From Aquatica leii (taxonomy: Eukaryota > Arthropoda > Insecta > Coleoptera > Lampyridae), in assembly GCA_035610365.1 (NCBI GenBank), contig CM069433.1, forward strand, positions 172,748,882-172,812,881: DNA of 64,000 nucleotides, written 5' to 3'. Position numbers and translations under genes: made by a program. Position 1 is the stretch's first letter. The number at the start of each line of letters is the position of its first letter. The notes under the pieces were generated by a model. It made no database searches. It was not told the DNA's origin and worked only from the letters and a program-made list of their open reading frames with translations. Positions 47,201 through 56,649 of the stretch are shown here, piece after piece.

Positions 47201-49739
47201 AGTAATCGATTATTTTATTAATGAAGTTTATGTGAGTAGACTTCGCCTCATTTAGCTTGATCCGCCATTTTGTAACGTTGTTGACGGCGTTTGCAGTTTG
47301 TTTGTCGCTGCTTCTATCTCGTTGCTTGTGGCCAGCAATGCAGTGTCGTCAGCAAATGTAGCTGTCTTCACTTCATCGCTCATAGGGATGTCGCTGGTGT
47401 AGAGTAAGTACAAGATTGGCTTAAGGACACTTGCTTGCGGTACTCCTGCATCAATGTCTTTTAATTCTGAGTATTCTTCGCCGTATTTTACTCTAAGGTG
47501 ACGGTCGGAGATGTATGATTTGAGAATCTGACTCATTTGTTTGGGTGGATTCTTTTACAGTTTGTATTGTAAACCCTCGTGCCACACTTTGTCAAATGCT
47601 TGGGCTACGTCTAAAAATATTGCTGAGCAAATTTCTTTTTCTTCTAAGGATTTTTCAATTACATCCGTGATTCGGTGTACTTGATCGATAGTCGAATGTT
47701 TGTTTTGAAATCCAAATTGATGGTTCGGGATAAGTTGCTTCTCCTCAATAATTGGTTTGAGGCGTTTTAGGAGCAGCTTCTCGAACAATTTGGATACTAT
47801 TGGTAATAATGAGATTGGTCGGTATGATGTCTTCTCATTGGGTGGTTTCCCTGGTTTCGGAATCATAATCACTTCTGCTACCTTCCACTGCATCGGTACG
47901 TATTGTAATCGCAGAACAGCGTTGAATAGGTGCGAAAGTTTCATAATGCCTTTCCTTGGTAGTTCTTTAAGCACTTGCGCACTAACCAAATCATAGCCAG
48001 GTGCTTTTTTGGCGCTTAGGTTCTTTCGAATCTCCGTGGCAATTTCATTCGGGGTTATTGGATCAATAACCCTATTTTCCCAGGTGTCAATCGTGGGTAG
48101 CTGTTCGTTGTCATTAGCGAAGTGACGTTGGAAGGTATTTGCTAAGTGCTCAGCAAATAATTCCGCCTTTTCATTATCTTTCCTTACCCATTCACCGTTT
48201 TCTTTGCGGATAGGTGGATTTTGGTTTTGTGGTCGGTTTAACCTCTTAGTCGCCTTTCATAGGGAGTACTCGGTATCTTTATCATCTGATAAATCTCTTA
48301 GGAATTCAGAAAATGTTTTGTTTTTAATGATACGGATTTCTTGTTTAAGTTGCTGGCTTAGTCGATTCAGCACTGTTTTGTCTGTAGGTGCTGTGCTTTG
48401 TTGCCATTTTTTCCATGCTTTACGTTTTGCTGATACGAGGTCTCTAATTTCCTTTGGGTAGTTTAGCCCAGTTGTTTTTTGTTTAGGCGCCGGAGTATAG
48501 TTCCATGGCACTTGTTGTAAGTTAGCAATGAACAGCTCTGCTTCGGCATCTAGTTGGTCAGTTGTTTTCAGTTGGACTGTTAATTGGACACGTTCTTCTA
48601 GCTCTGTTCTGAATGCATCCCAGTCTGTCCTTTTGTTCGTTAGTGACGGTGGATGTGATTTATTGATAATCGTTTCACTTAACGTCAAGATAATCGGAAA
48701 GTGGTCTGATGACAGGTCGTAATTGTCTTCAATACTGAGTAATATAAGTGTAACTAGTAAAAACTTAAATTCTACTATAACATTAGTGCCCAGTTACATA
48801 AAACAAATTTAACTGTGTTGTTAGCTGTCACCGTTGTTAACTGAATCGTAGCAATTGATTTGGTAATATTCACTTTGTACTTGACGACTAATAACGACAC
48901 TTAACTACATGCACACGTTAACTGCATCGTCAAAGTTAACAATGCTTTATGCAACCGGGCTTAAGTATGCTATTATAGGTTTAAAAAAAGTTAGCTTTAT
49001 CTTGACATATAAATTTAATTTGAAGAAATTTTATAAAATCTAACATGAAAAAGTATTATCACGTTTCAGTGTTCCTCAATAACTATATTCGTTATCGACA
49101 AATCGACTTTGGAATTAAATCAAAGTATGTGAACTTATCAAAGAAATGGAACACCGTTGCTGTATGGATTGGTACTATAGTGTCGGTTGGAATTAGTGTA
49201 GTTGGAAATTTTCAACAAACAAATATGTTTGTAATGCACATGATAGGAGCCACAATGTCTTTTGGTCTCGCCGCTATATATTTTATAATACAGGTATTTA
49301 TGATATTAAACTGTATAATATAAAGTAAATAACGTACGTTATAGACTAGAATTTCATTTGCTTTTCAACCAATGTACCACAAATTTCCTAGGTACAGAAT
49401 CGGGCGATGGGTTGTTTATTTTAGATTAATTTTAACAGTTCTATACGTAACATTGTTTGTAATGATATTTACTTTTGGCCGATTAGGTTTTAAAGAGTTC
49501 CAAGGTAAAAAACTTAAAACAAAACAAATATAGTATGACTTTACTCATTTATTATAGGAACCAACCTTCTCTGGTGGACTGAACAAGATGGTGGGCATAC
49601 ATATCGCGTTACATCAACTTTTTCTGAATGGGGTTTATTTTTTGTTATGGTTATGTACGTTTTTACAGGCACTTTTGAATTCAAAACGGTTACATTTAAA
49701 GGTATTGAATTTGGCAGCAAACTTTTTGATAACGTTTAA
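38194..49739 (+). CDS. DRAM2: DRAM2-like autophagy modulator (DRAM/Frag1/Sfk1 family), five exons
   Basis: This is the host gene of the window. Coding exons are 38194-38270, 38321-38442, 49070-49293, 49345-49504 and 49558-49739. All introns have GT/AG borders, and the 765 nt join in frame to 254 residues plus stop (human DRAM2 has 266). Exon 2 carries the family hallmark FPYISETGTMPPESCIFSQM (GHV-x-P-x-x-PYISDTGT-x-PE-x-C-x-F). Exon 3 has NNYIRYRQI and VGISVVGNFQQTNMFVMHM. Exon 4 holds a hydrophobic segment after FPRYRIGRW. Exon 5 has YRVTSTFSEWGLFFVMVMY, matching the ITTAAEWS region. Five or six hydrophobic segments fit the six-span membrane topology of the family. DRAM proteins act at lysosomal membranes in autophagy. 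The start is the first of two adjacent ATGs at 38194; the second at 38197 is equally possible. Intron 2 is 10.6 kb and full of transposons. Confidence 0.9.
38321..38442 (+). CDS. DRAM2: DRAM2-like exon 2
   Basis: Preceded by TTGTGGTAG. Encodes YAIAVAKGHVYPIFPYISET and the conserved GTMPPESCIF segment. The donor A|GTAGGT at 38443 leaves one base, which pairs with TG of exon 3 to make methionine. A second possible donor (AG|GTAACA, 4 nt on) would break the frame. Confidence 0.9.
40870..43200 (+). mobile_element. decayed Ty3/Gypsy element (copy B)
   Basis: On the + strand, in order: a zinc knuckle CWICGLVGHVRRRC (about 40990), a protease remnant KLLVDT (about 41195), a pre-RT region (IVVGQYTLVSHTVRC), an RT start RPWVSPVILVKKEIESTRFC with VDYRQLNNM, then YLEDMIVI (altered YLDD) with LKEVFQRLRGANLKLSSKKH, and RNase H (FVFDTNASNLAI). 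The connection YDYDTEHRFESSYKKADVLS follows. The integrase core is missing. After about 42690 the sequence jumps to the integrase C-terminal region (FLMAYRSSFYENTS). Numerous stops and frameshifts. Confidence 0.8.
41790..42240 (+). pseudogene. Gypsy copy B reverse transcriptase remnant
   Basis: WVSPVILVKKE and FCVDYRQLNN are RT blocks 1-2. The catalytic aspartate segment (about 41950) is degraded. The frame 42001-42234 has YLEDMIVIRKLFKKHLNNLK, in which YLDD has become YLED, and ends in VQYVGHV. Inactive. Confidence 0.75.
43500..45800 (-). mobile_element. decayed Ty3/Gypsy element (copy C), tail-to-tail with copy B
   Basis: On the minus strand: the RT start PWASPMVLVKK-like (about 45500), catalytic RIYLDDVIVIK (about 45215), KHLNNLKKIFVEHLKLNLQK, QYFG; then the RNase H-integrase connection EYDYNIKHHAESSRKGDALS (about 44560). 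Next come the zinc-binding part CRECKVCASENDP (about 44070), the integrase core IDILSPFLEPDSGNKYIFVA with MDYFTKW (about 43990-43930), and a C-terminal region to about 43560. It is the same family as copy B (the segments after YxDD match closely) but in opposite orientation. No frame is intact. Confidence 0.75.
45985..46500 (+). pseudogene. Penelope-like fragment: RT N-terminus joined to GIY-YIG
   Basis: DKVILKTDKEKTTVIMNTSG and YDNKIYNLFSENSYKII (45990-46110) match the start of the Penelope RT (ADKG-x-x-VV-x-x-x-x-Y-x-x-K-x-x-x-LL). From 46319, GAYSIPCFSCRTYIGETGQN is a GIY-YIG domain with the CX2C Penelope signature, followed by FYRIFGNHQRMS and CKKC. The RT core between them is deleted. 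An antisense Jockey LINE begins directly at the 3' end. Confidence 0.75.
46502..48732 (-). mobile_element. 5'-truncated Jockey-clade LINE, antisense in DRAM2-like intron
   Basis: The 3' end is an A-rich tail (a T-rich run at 46502-46526 on +). The 5' end is truncated within the endonuclease, of which only DNYDLSSDHFPIIL remains at 48690-48730. Frames for the linker, RT and C-terminal region follow in order. Confidence 0.85.
46741..48730 (-). pseudogene. Jockey LINE ORF2 remnant
   Basis: From the 5' side: the end of the endonuclease; linker frame 48257-48688; RT frame 47555-47989 with VIMIPKPGKPPNEKTSYRPI, SLLPIVSKLFEKLLLKRL, NHQFGFQNKHSTIDQVHRI and AIFLDVAQAFDKVWH. Frame 47252-47536 follows with DAGVPQASVLKPILYLLYTS (GVPQG-x-x-LGP altered at two glycines) and catalytic TATFADDTALLA. 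Frame 46741-47157 has the post-RT region LDTKLRWKEHVKKK and YKQILKPVW. KPGKPP and LLPxxSKLFEKLL are typical of the Jockey clade. Frameshifts separate the frames, and the altered GVPQG makes activity unlikely. Confidence 0.9.
48783..48963. mobile_element. Harbinger-type MITE with TTA target duplication
   Basis: GCCCAGTTACATAAA near 48788 faces TTTATGCAACCGGGC ending at 48960. TTA flanks both sides (48783-48785 and 48961-48963). GCCCGGTTGCATAAA-type ends with a TTA/TAA duplication are characteristic of PIF/Harbinger MITEs. It lies just upstream of DRAM2-like exon 3. Confidence 0.75.
49070..49293 (+). CDS. DRAM2: DRAM2-like exon 3
   Basis: Acceptor TTTCAG at 49064-49069, donor CAG|GTATTT at 49294. 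Encodes FLNNYIRYRQIDFG, then WNTVAVWIGTIVSVGISVVG, NFQQTNMFVMHMIGATMSFG and a membrane span ending in IIQ. Confidence 0.92.
49345..49504 (+). CDS. DRAM2: DRAM2-like exon 4
   Basis: Follows a 51-bp intron with acceptor TTATAG (49344). Encodes TRISFAFQPMYHKFPRYRIG, RWVVYFRLILTVLYVTLFVM and IFTFGRLGFKEFQ. Ends after one base of a glycine codon. Donor G|GTAAAA. Confidence 0.85.
49558..49739 (+). CDS. DRAM2: DRAM2-like exon 5 with stop codon
   Basis: Follows a 53-bp intron (acceptor ATTATAG). Encodes GTNLLWWTEQDGGHTYRVTS, TFSEWGLFFVMVMYVFTGTF and a short cytosolic tail. TAA at 49737-49739. Confidence 0.9.
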
Positions 49740-49826
49740 TGTTTAGTTAACTTCATTTTTTGTTTTGTTTTTTTAGTTTAATTTGTTAATATTTATTTAG
49801 GCAATTATAATTTGTTTTTGATTTGT

Positions 49827-49832
49827 AATAAA
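49827..49832 (+). terminator. likely polyadenylation signal of the DRAM2-like gene
   Basis: The first AATAAA downstream of the stop, about 90 nt after it. Confidence 0.5.
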
Positions 49833-50480
49833 CTAAAACAAAATTAGTACTTTGATTATAAAAATTAAATGATTTAATAAGAAAATATTTTAAACAAAAC
49901 ACATGAAATTTAGTGTATAAACAACAAATAATGTAAATAGACTGTGTAAAAACGGGCAATATTGAGATGCCAAGCTTATGAAAAATAATTTTAAAAAAAA
50001 ACAAATCGGAGAAATTGGAGATTGAGTTTTTATTAATTTAAGAATGTAACTGAAATGTATCACAGACAAAAAAAGCTTCTAAACAAAGAGAAAAGTTACT
50101 TGGAAGTTTCAATATTTTATTTTTTAGAAGGAAGAAGAAGGACTTGCTCTTAGCGTTTGTTGACGGCTACTGCTCACTTTCTCAGCTTTGGGATAGTATA
50201 TGCGTATTATCAATGGTATTATCTTATTCCAACTGTGTTAAAAAAAAACGGAAACCTACGATATTTTAATTGTAAAACTGAAACCTCTTGAGCCTGATGT
50301 AACAAGTGATACTGCAGTAAAAAAAATAAATAACTATAAAATAAATAATTTAAGATCCGTTTTCCGTAAGGAAAAATTAAATGTGTTACGTGCAAAAATT
50401 TCATAACGTAATACCCTGTATATTGGTTAAATTAAAATTAGATTTCGGTTTTGACGCCCTCTGTCGATTTTTATTTTTAC
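49833..50480. other. no gene seen
   Basis: AT-rich intergenic sequence downstream of the DRAM2-like gene. Near 50449, GACGCCCTCTGTCG is a weaker CTCF-like match on the minus strand. Confidence 0.4.
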
Positions 50481-50497
50481 TGTCATTTACTGTCAAG

Positions 50498-50608
50498 ATG
50501 TTAAACCGAGAACTACGTAAAATGGCTAGTGCTGTGGTATTTAAGTTAATATCTAAGGTATCTAAGGATAAAAGTCACTTACCGCAGCAGGTCTCTTACC
50601 GCGCATAG
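50498..50608 (+). CDS. possible first exon of an unknown gene
   Basis: The ATG at 50498 opens MLNRELRKMASAVVFKLISK and the frame runs to a stop at 50608. AAG|GTATCT at about 50559 could be a splice donor. Upstream lies a CTGTCA-rich, CTCF-like patch that would suit a promoter. No family was recognised, and it could equally be a chance ORF. Confidence 0.2.
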   Translation: MLNRELRKMASAVVFKLISKVSKDKSHLPQQVSYRA

Positions 50609-50739
50609 TGCTCCTGTCTCTACGGTATAAATTATTCAAAAATTATAGCATATAGAACATACTTATTTATTTACTTTAATTCTAATAATTATTATAGAAC
50701 ATATTTTATTTATTGATATTAATACTAATATTACAGTTA

Positions 50740-51590
50740 GATAAGTTTTCAATCGCCACCATTTCATTCCGCAGTCGACTATGCCGTGCCCATCTCAATA
50801 ATAGCAAGCAAAGGGAGAGGGTATAAATCATACAAAGGTTATATAGCCATTTTTGTATGCATCTCGACGAAGGCCATCTACTTAGAAGTTGCAAGCGATA
50901 TGACTACGGACGCATTCCTGGCAGTATTTCGAAGACTTACCGCTAGAAGAGGTCGATGTGCTCATATGCAAAACGACAATGGTACCAATTTTGTCGGTGC
51001 TAGTAAATTTTTGGAAAGAGAAGTCATCAACATCATAAATCAATCAGACGTACAAGATCCTCTGGCAACATCCGGTACCCAATCAATGAAGTATCATTTT
51101 AAACGTATAATTGGGAACTCAACGTTAACTTATGAAGAACTAACAACACTACAACACCAAATAGAAACCTGCCTAAACTCAAGACCATTGTGTTCATTAA
51201 CCAAGAACATCGATGATATCGAAGTTCTAACAACAGGACACTTCCTTATAAGAAGAGCAATTGTATCTCCACTTAATTCTGTAACAAATAACATCAATAC
51301 CTATCAATATCCTCGAGATGGCAGCTAATCTAAAAGATAAAGAAAGACTTCTGGAACGCCTGGCCTTCAGATTACCTCAATTAGCTTCAACAAAGGTTTT
51401 CCCCGCCAGGACAACTTAAAAATGGTAGATCTAGTGCTATCAAAAGAAGATACTATAAATCCAAGTCGTGGACCGTTATCCCGAATTACAGAAGCTCACC
51501 CAGCCAAAGATGCTGGCCCCCGAGTCGTCACACTAAAGAAGCCAGATGGGAACACCTTTAAACGAAGTATCCACAACATAATTCCTATAC
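50740..51590 (+). pseudogene. BEL/Pao integrase
   Basis: HSAVDYAVPISI (about 50770) has the first catalytic aspartate. YKGYIAIFVCISTKAIYLEV, then FRRLTARRGRCAHMQNDNGT with NFVGA, holds the second. ETCLNSRPL and LTTGHFLI are the conserved C-terminal motifs of the BEL/Pao type. The intervening part (about 51040-51090) has a deletion that removes the region where the catalytic glutamate should be. A frameshift at about 51328 separates the end domain, which resumes at 51422 as MVDLVLSKEDTINPSRGPLS and HPAKDAGPRVVTLKK. Confidence 0.8.
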
Positions 51591-51663
51591 CAGTATTACC
51601 AGAAAATCAGACGACTACCGACACAGATAAGAATGAAACTGAAATACTACCAACCACCGCAAA

Positions 51664-53371
51664 CATGGCAATCATAGCTAAACCACAATGGAGCAAAAAA
51701 CCCACATCTATCAGTGTCAGCTTGCTACTTATGGTATTAGGATTTATTTTCAGCACACTACCTAAATCCACTCAAGCCACCTATACGCTACAATTTCCAC
51801 AACCAGGACTATACATCGAACACATCGGCCACGTGAGGATTGAACGAGGAATATTCAGAATAGAAGTAAAGTACGACAAGGCCAGAATAGACGAAGATTC
51901 AAACTCCGTTTCCAATGTTGTCAAGGAATTTCAAAAGTTATGTAAAGAAACCCAATCACTTTCAGACGAAACACAATACACCGCGTTAATTTATCACCTG
52001 ACAGACCAAAAACACAAGATGCAATGGATCAAGAATAGTATGACTGGAATCATACACAATCGGTCCTAAATTATGTATTCGGGGTCAATGATGAGGTTTA
52101 AAAAAATATCAATACTCTGGAGCAAATTCAGCAAGAACTAATCATAGCATCAAACCAACAAACCAAATTTATGATCGCTGCGTTATCCACTTTTAATGAC
52201 ACCGAGACAAGAATCAATAACCAATTGGAACGATTCAGAACCAAATTGAACGAAGGCAAAGAAGTAATCAACAAGATGCAATCATGATACAGGGCTACTG
52301 ACGTGAATAAATGAAACATTCATCTACTAAGCACGTATCAAGTAGCAACCAACTTGATAAGCAAACCTTGCAACTACTATTCACAATTGTTGGAAGTTCA
52401 CTTCAATCGAGGCAGTCTTTACGATATCATCACACCGGCCTTCTAAATAATCTTACCATTATATCATCTCCAATAATACGAATGAAGGTTGAACATGATG
52501 AAGCATATATCCACGTGTTTGGTTACTTCCCGATTGCCGAGTACCGACTTCGTGCTGATGAAAATAACTTCAACACCACTTAAAATTGAGAATGGATATT
52601 ATTGGATTATAGATATACCAAACGAAGTTATAGCTGTGGACTACAATACGCAGCTATATTTCCAGTTAAGTGACGAAGAATTGAAAAACAGAATCACTAC
52701 AAGGCATAACAACTATCTATGTAGTGCTAGCTGTCTTGAAAAACATAGAAACCAATCCCAATTGCATAATTGACGAAACATACCATCGTAGTGAACCCAC
52801 TAAATGCAAGATTCGAAAAAATAGTATACACTCCAGTGTATGAAAGCAACTCTATATGGTCAACACCTGGATGTTTATTATCAGCAAACCCATCAAGATT
52901 GCGATAACATGCAGCGGGTTAAAAGAAGATGTTTTACTCAACAGTACAGGAGTCATTCAAATAACGGAGGATTGCATTATTAAGACCAAGCTAAATGCAT
53001 TAACGCCAAAAAGGGTGGAAACTGTTTTTGTTATCGCCAGTTATACCAAAGCGATTCCTCTTCCCCGAAATCTGACTTTGGAACATCGCAATTTCGAAGA
53101 AATTCAGGAAGAACCCGTGTTTACAGCCTCGGACAAATTGGACAGCCTACAACAAAAAGAAAACAATTTGCAACATGAACTAAAAGAAACGATTTGGCAA
53201 AAGACAAGACAACTTTCTATTACCACCAGCGGTATTACCACCGCAATTGTACTGAGCATAGTAGCTTTTATGTTGGGAATCTACTACTTCTATAAGCAAC
53301 GTCTTTGGGACCGCAAGCATATCAACAAGCAGATCCATCCAGCACCAAAAACAGAAATGATCGAGCGTTAA
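51664..53371 (+). pseudogene. envelope-like glycoprotein region, disrupted
   Basis: In the same frame as the pol C-terminus, a hydrophobic stretch at about 51712-51775 looks like a signal peptide followed by an extracellular segment. The frame ends at 52069. Further pieces at 52311-52583, 52489-52773 and 52856-53371 are in shifted frames. The last contains cysteine-containing ectodomain sequence, then a heptad-like region rich in Q/E/L, a transmembrane span at about 53220-53295 and a short basic tail. This layout resembles insect errantiviral or BEL env proteins. At least three breaks make it non-functional as read. The assignment rests on position and topology rather than on a diagnostic motif. 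Confidence 0.6.
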
Positions 53372-53735
53372 CCTTTGAGATAAGAACCTTCCGTTGGAGA
53401 GGCGCCAGAAGGTTTAAATTACAATTTAAACATAAAATTGGGTTGTTGATACATTTATAATTTTAAAAGGTTAATAATTTACAATTTGAGAAATGGTAAA
53501 CATACTTAATGATCACTCCACATTATAAAACAATCCGTTTGCTATTACGCTATATTTAGACTTCCTGTATATCAGCAAAATTAATAAGTATGTGTTACAG
53601 TATAGTAACCTACATTTAAAGTTGTATATATAAAATTGCCGACTCTATATTTCACAACATTTGTAAATATTGTATATAAATACTAGACAGTAATAAAATC
53701 ATCATTCAACATTAACTTGTTTGATCACTAACATT
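53372..53735 (+). repeat. probable 3' LTR of the BEL/Pao element
   Basis: After the env stop a purine-rich GGAGAGGCGCCAGAAGG is followed by AT-rich sequence with TATATAAATAC (about 53670) and AATAAAAT (about 53693), which could be the LTR TATA box and polyadenylation signal. No 5' LTR is available for comparison, so the limits are estimates. Confidence 0.4.
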
Positions 53736-53790
53736 TGCCCTAGAATATGGTATTGTTTAAGTATTGATTACCTGGGCAAGCGTCCACCTA

Positions 53791-54402
53791 TTAAGTACGA
53801 ATTACCAACGTGCTTAATACTCTCAGATACTTCTTTGCAACTGTAGAGGATTTCCACCCGCCGTGTCTCTTCAAAGCAAAGATATCAGTTCCGCTGTTAA
53901 CGAACAAGGTACTGGAAGTTTTTCTAAAAATATGACTCGTATAATTACTAAAATCTTTTAGATTTAGAAATTGTGCAATTTTTATTGGCCTAGCAGATTG
54001 GGTATGTCTCCCCATTACTTGCGGAACGCATTTCCTCTGGCAATAACCAACATAAATTCGTGTTTCTTTAAAATTATTAGGTCGTAAGTTGATGTACGTT
54101 TCAAGGATCTTAAACCAATTGACGATTTCATTAGTACTACTAGTAACAAATCTTCGGGGAATTTTGTTCTTCAATTGTTGAATTGACAATTCCCGTGTCA
54201 GATTACACTTCAAAATCTTCAACATTCAAACTATATAGTTCATCTGTACGGCATGCACAAGCCATTTCTAATACCATCGTGACTTTTATCATAAGAAACA
54301 TATCATCCAAAGCATCGCTAATAAACTTTCTAACCTCTTTTTTTGTAAAAATTTTAGTTTTTTTGGGAATATAACCATCGTTTTCTTCTCTTAAGAAATG
54401 CT
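53791..54402 (-). pseudogene. Crypton-type tyrosine recombinase relic
   Basis: On the minus strand a first piece (about 54395-54190) reads PKKTKIFTKKEVRKFISDAL, then CACRTDELYSLNVEDFEV, where the arginine in the ACR-x-x-EL motif is the first catalytic residue. After a stop, 53791-54225 carries YTSHIFRKTSSTLFVNSG (the H-x-x-R box) and ALKRHGGWKSSTVAKKYL (HGGW followed by the tyrosine region). This arrangement matches the tyrosine recombinases of insect Crypton elements. A TIR element interrupts the upstream end at 54403, and the N-terminal part was not found beyond it. Confidence 0.75.
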
Positions 54403-55413
54403 ACAGGGCCTTCATTACAACCGTTTGCTGAAGTGATCTATGAGTTGAGCATAACATTGTTTTAGGTTAGTAGAGTTACCACAGGTGTTACCGTTTAGTA
54501 ACATTTTTGACATTCTCGTTTGACGTTTTGTTGACATCGAGTATTATTTTTCGTCGGTTTCCTCATTATCTATTTCTCATTTTTTTCAATAGTTATAATC
54601 ATAACTATTCAGCACTTTTTGTGTTACTGTTGGTAAGTACTGGATAACAGCTGTAATTTTGAAGTCTAATTTTATATTAGGTAATAATATTTCACGATGT
54701 TTACTATTGAACAAGTCACCGTCATTGTAATGATGCATTTTCAAATGGAGAAGTGGTACTTGCAACCCTGATGATTGATGAAACTTGGTCGTATTCTCTT
54801 CAAAGTTGCATCGATAAATTCAACGAATATTTCCCAGAAGGAAATTTTACTTACATGCTTTCCGACGACGTAAACAAATTTAAATAAACAGATTTTTAAA
54901 TAAGAATTGCATTTGCAAGGGGTAACCAAGAGAAAGGCTTCGCAATCGCATGAAACAAAGTCTTACTAAAACGGTGACAAAATTATCTGCGGGCAACAAG
55001 TATAGAATCACTTTAATTCGATTTGTAAATTATAAGCATTTAATTTTTAAGATTATTAGTAGAAACTTGCCACAAAGCACTAAAAAAGAAGCTTTCGATG
55101 ACTCCGTACCAGATTATGGTTTATCAATGTTTTCCAAAATTTAAAGAGAAGAATAAACGCATGTATCGGCAGGTAAAGAACAATATATTGAACATCAGTT
55201 TTAAATTTTAAATAAATGTTATTACCTATTTTTGTTTCAAATAAACAGGTATTATTAATGTGTTACCGTTTTTAATAAATTACTTAACCATAATTTAGAC
55301 GTTACAGATCATTTTTTTTATTTAGTAATTTTTTTAACGTTATACCAATCCAAGCAATGTTGGTTGCCTAACATATATATCACATGGGATCCAATCATTT
55401 ATGAAGGCCCTGT
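54403..55413. mobile_element. 1.0-kb DNA element with TACAGGGCCTTCAT ends and TA flanks
   Basis: TACAGGGCCTTCAT at 54402-54415 is the exact reverse complement of ATGAAGGCCCTGTA at 55401-55414. TA at each border would be the target duplication. The Crypton frame breaks off at the left border, which supports an insertion. Inside is a + frame near 54760-54890 (DETWSYSLQSCIDKFNEYF-like) and other short frames that I cannot assign. Confidence 0.6.
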
Positions 55414-55414
55414 A

Positions 55415-56640
55415 TTTATTGCAAGAATATGGAAAATAATAGTACTGTTACTTACTTCGTAAAAGTAGAGTTTTCATGAACGCACATTGTTAATTTCAAC
55501 ATTGAAAATTCACTCCATAACCTACTTGGAGCCTAAAAACACAGTTTCGTTCATTTTCTTAACTTTTTTGCCAATGCACCATTTTTTAAAGCTTTTGTAT
55601 GTTTGCTCATAACAAGCCTTCGATTATTTCGGCAGCAGGAAAGCTAGAGAAATATTAGCACTGACTTTAATATTCGAACACTCTTCAATTTCTTCTTAAA
55701 CACTCATTGTAACTAGTATTAAATTTCGCAGTGTTTGGTTTACTATATTATATTTTTAAAACACAGATCTGTATAATAATATGGATAGCTGATACTGTAG
55801 TCTGACATTGACACCTTTAGAGAAATTATCAGCGCCACTCATTACTGAGACAGAAACTAAAATGTAACGCTAACAATAGTTTTTTGTGACAGTTTAATTG
55901 TCAGTGCAATTGTCATAAATATTAATATTTTTGTAAGATATTTTTTAAATAGATTAGTATGTTGAAAAATATTTTGAAAATTGTTTGGGTACATTAGTAG
56001 TAGCTTGTGCTTTGGATTCTTATTTCAATATGTATGTTGTTCTTTAATTTTTTGATTTCTTCGCAATTTTGTCATGCATTCGATCGTTAAATTTACAAAT
56101 ATGTTAAGCATGTGTGATTAATTCTTAAGCGAGTTAAAATGACTTTGTTTTGTTTTTTGTATAATCTTATTGAAACTAATTAAAATTTGATTAGTCATTA
56201 AATTAAAAAAAATTGTACAGTTTTATGCAATTCCGTAAATTGTTTAGCAATTTCAACAAAATGAATGATCATAAAATTTTTTGAAAAATAGCGGTAAAAT
56301 TCGCTAAATTTAGTTCTAATCTCAGTATTGTGTGGCGCTGTCTTCTACACAGTCTAATCTCATATTCTAGTAGCGTTGGTGCATGTCTAAATATTAATAA
56401 GGTTAATTGTTTTAATTATATTGTTAACATAAATTACCTACGATAAATTTTCAATCAAAAGTACAAATTTTGATTTCTAATGAAAACTTTTACCTAATTA
56501 ACTAAATACTTATAAAAGTATTATGATATCGTTGTTTGACGTTTAATTAAAGCCCGTAGGAATAAAAAATTCCTAGGTTATAAAAAGACGTTTATAAAAT
56601 ATAAATTTGTGTATAACTGTCAATTTATGATACATCCGTT
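55415..56640. other. no gene seen
   Basis: AT-rich non-coding sequence between the TIR element and the RTE LINE. No motif was recognised. Confidence 0.45.
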
Positions 56641-56649
56641 CACAAAATT

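Larger units (their letters stand above)
38443..49069 (+). other. DRAM2-like intron 2 (10.6 kb)
   Basis: Contains Gypsy copies B (+) and C (-), a Penelope fragment, an antisense Jockey LINE and a MITE. The stretch 38443-40860 is AT-rich without recognised content. No additional conserved exon is needed, because exons 2 and 3 join directly in the family alignment. Confidence 0.8.
50740..53735 (+). mobile_element. BEL/Pao-type retroelement, 3' half with env-like region
   Basis: The element starts abruptly inside the integrase core and continues through the pol C-terminus, a decayed env-like region and a probable 3' LTR. The 5' LTR, gag, protease and RT are not in the window, so it is 5'-truncated. 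Env-bearing BEL/Pao elements are known as errant retroviruses of insects. This copy is broken in env and pol. Confidence 0.75.

Noticed and set aside
46877-48722. Plus-strand ORFs within 46.9-48.7 kb
   Set aside because: They are antisense to the Jockey LINE RT frames, which have conserved catalytic motifs.
54741-54929. Minus-strand ORF as a host gene
   Set aside because: It lies within the TA-flanked TIR element and shows no recognisable motif. It is kept only as part of that element.
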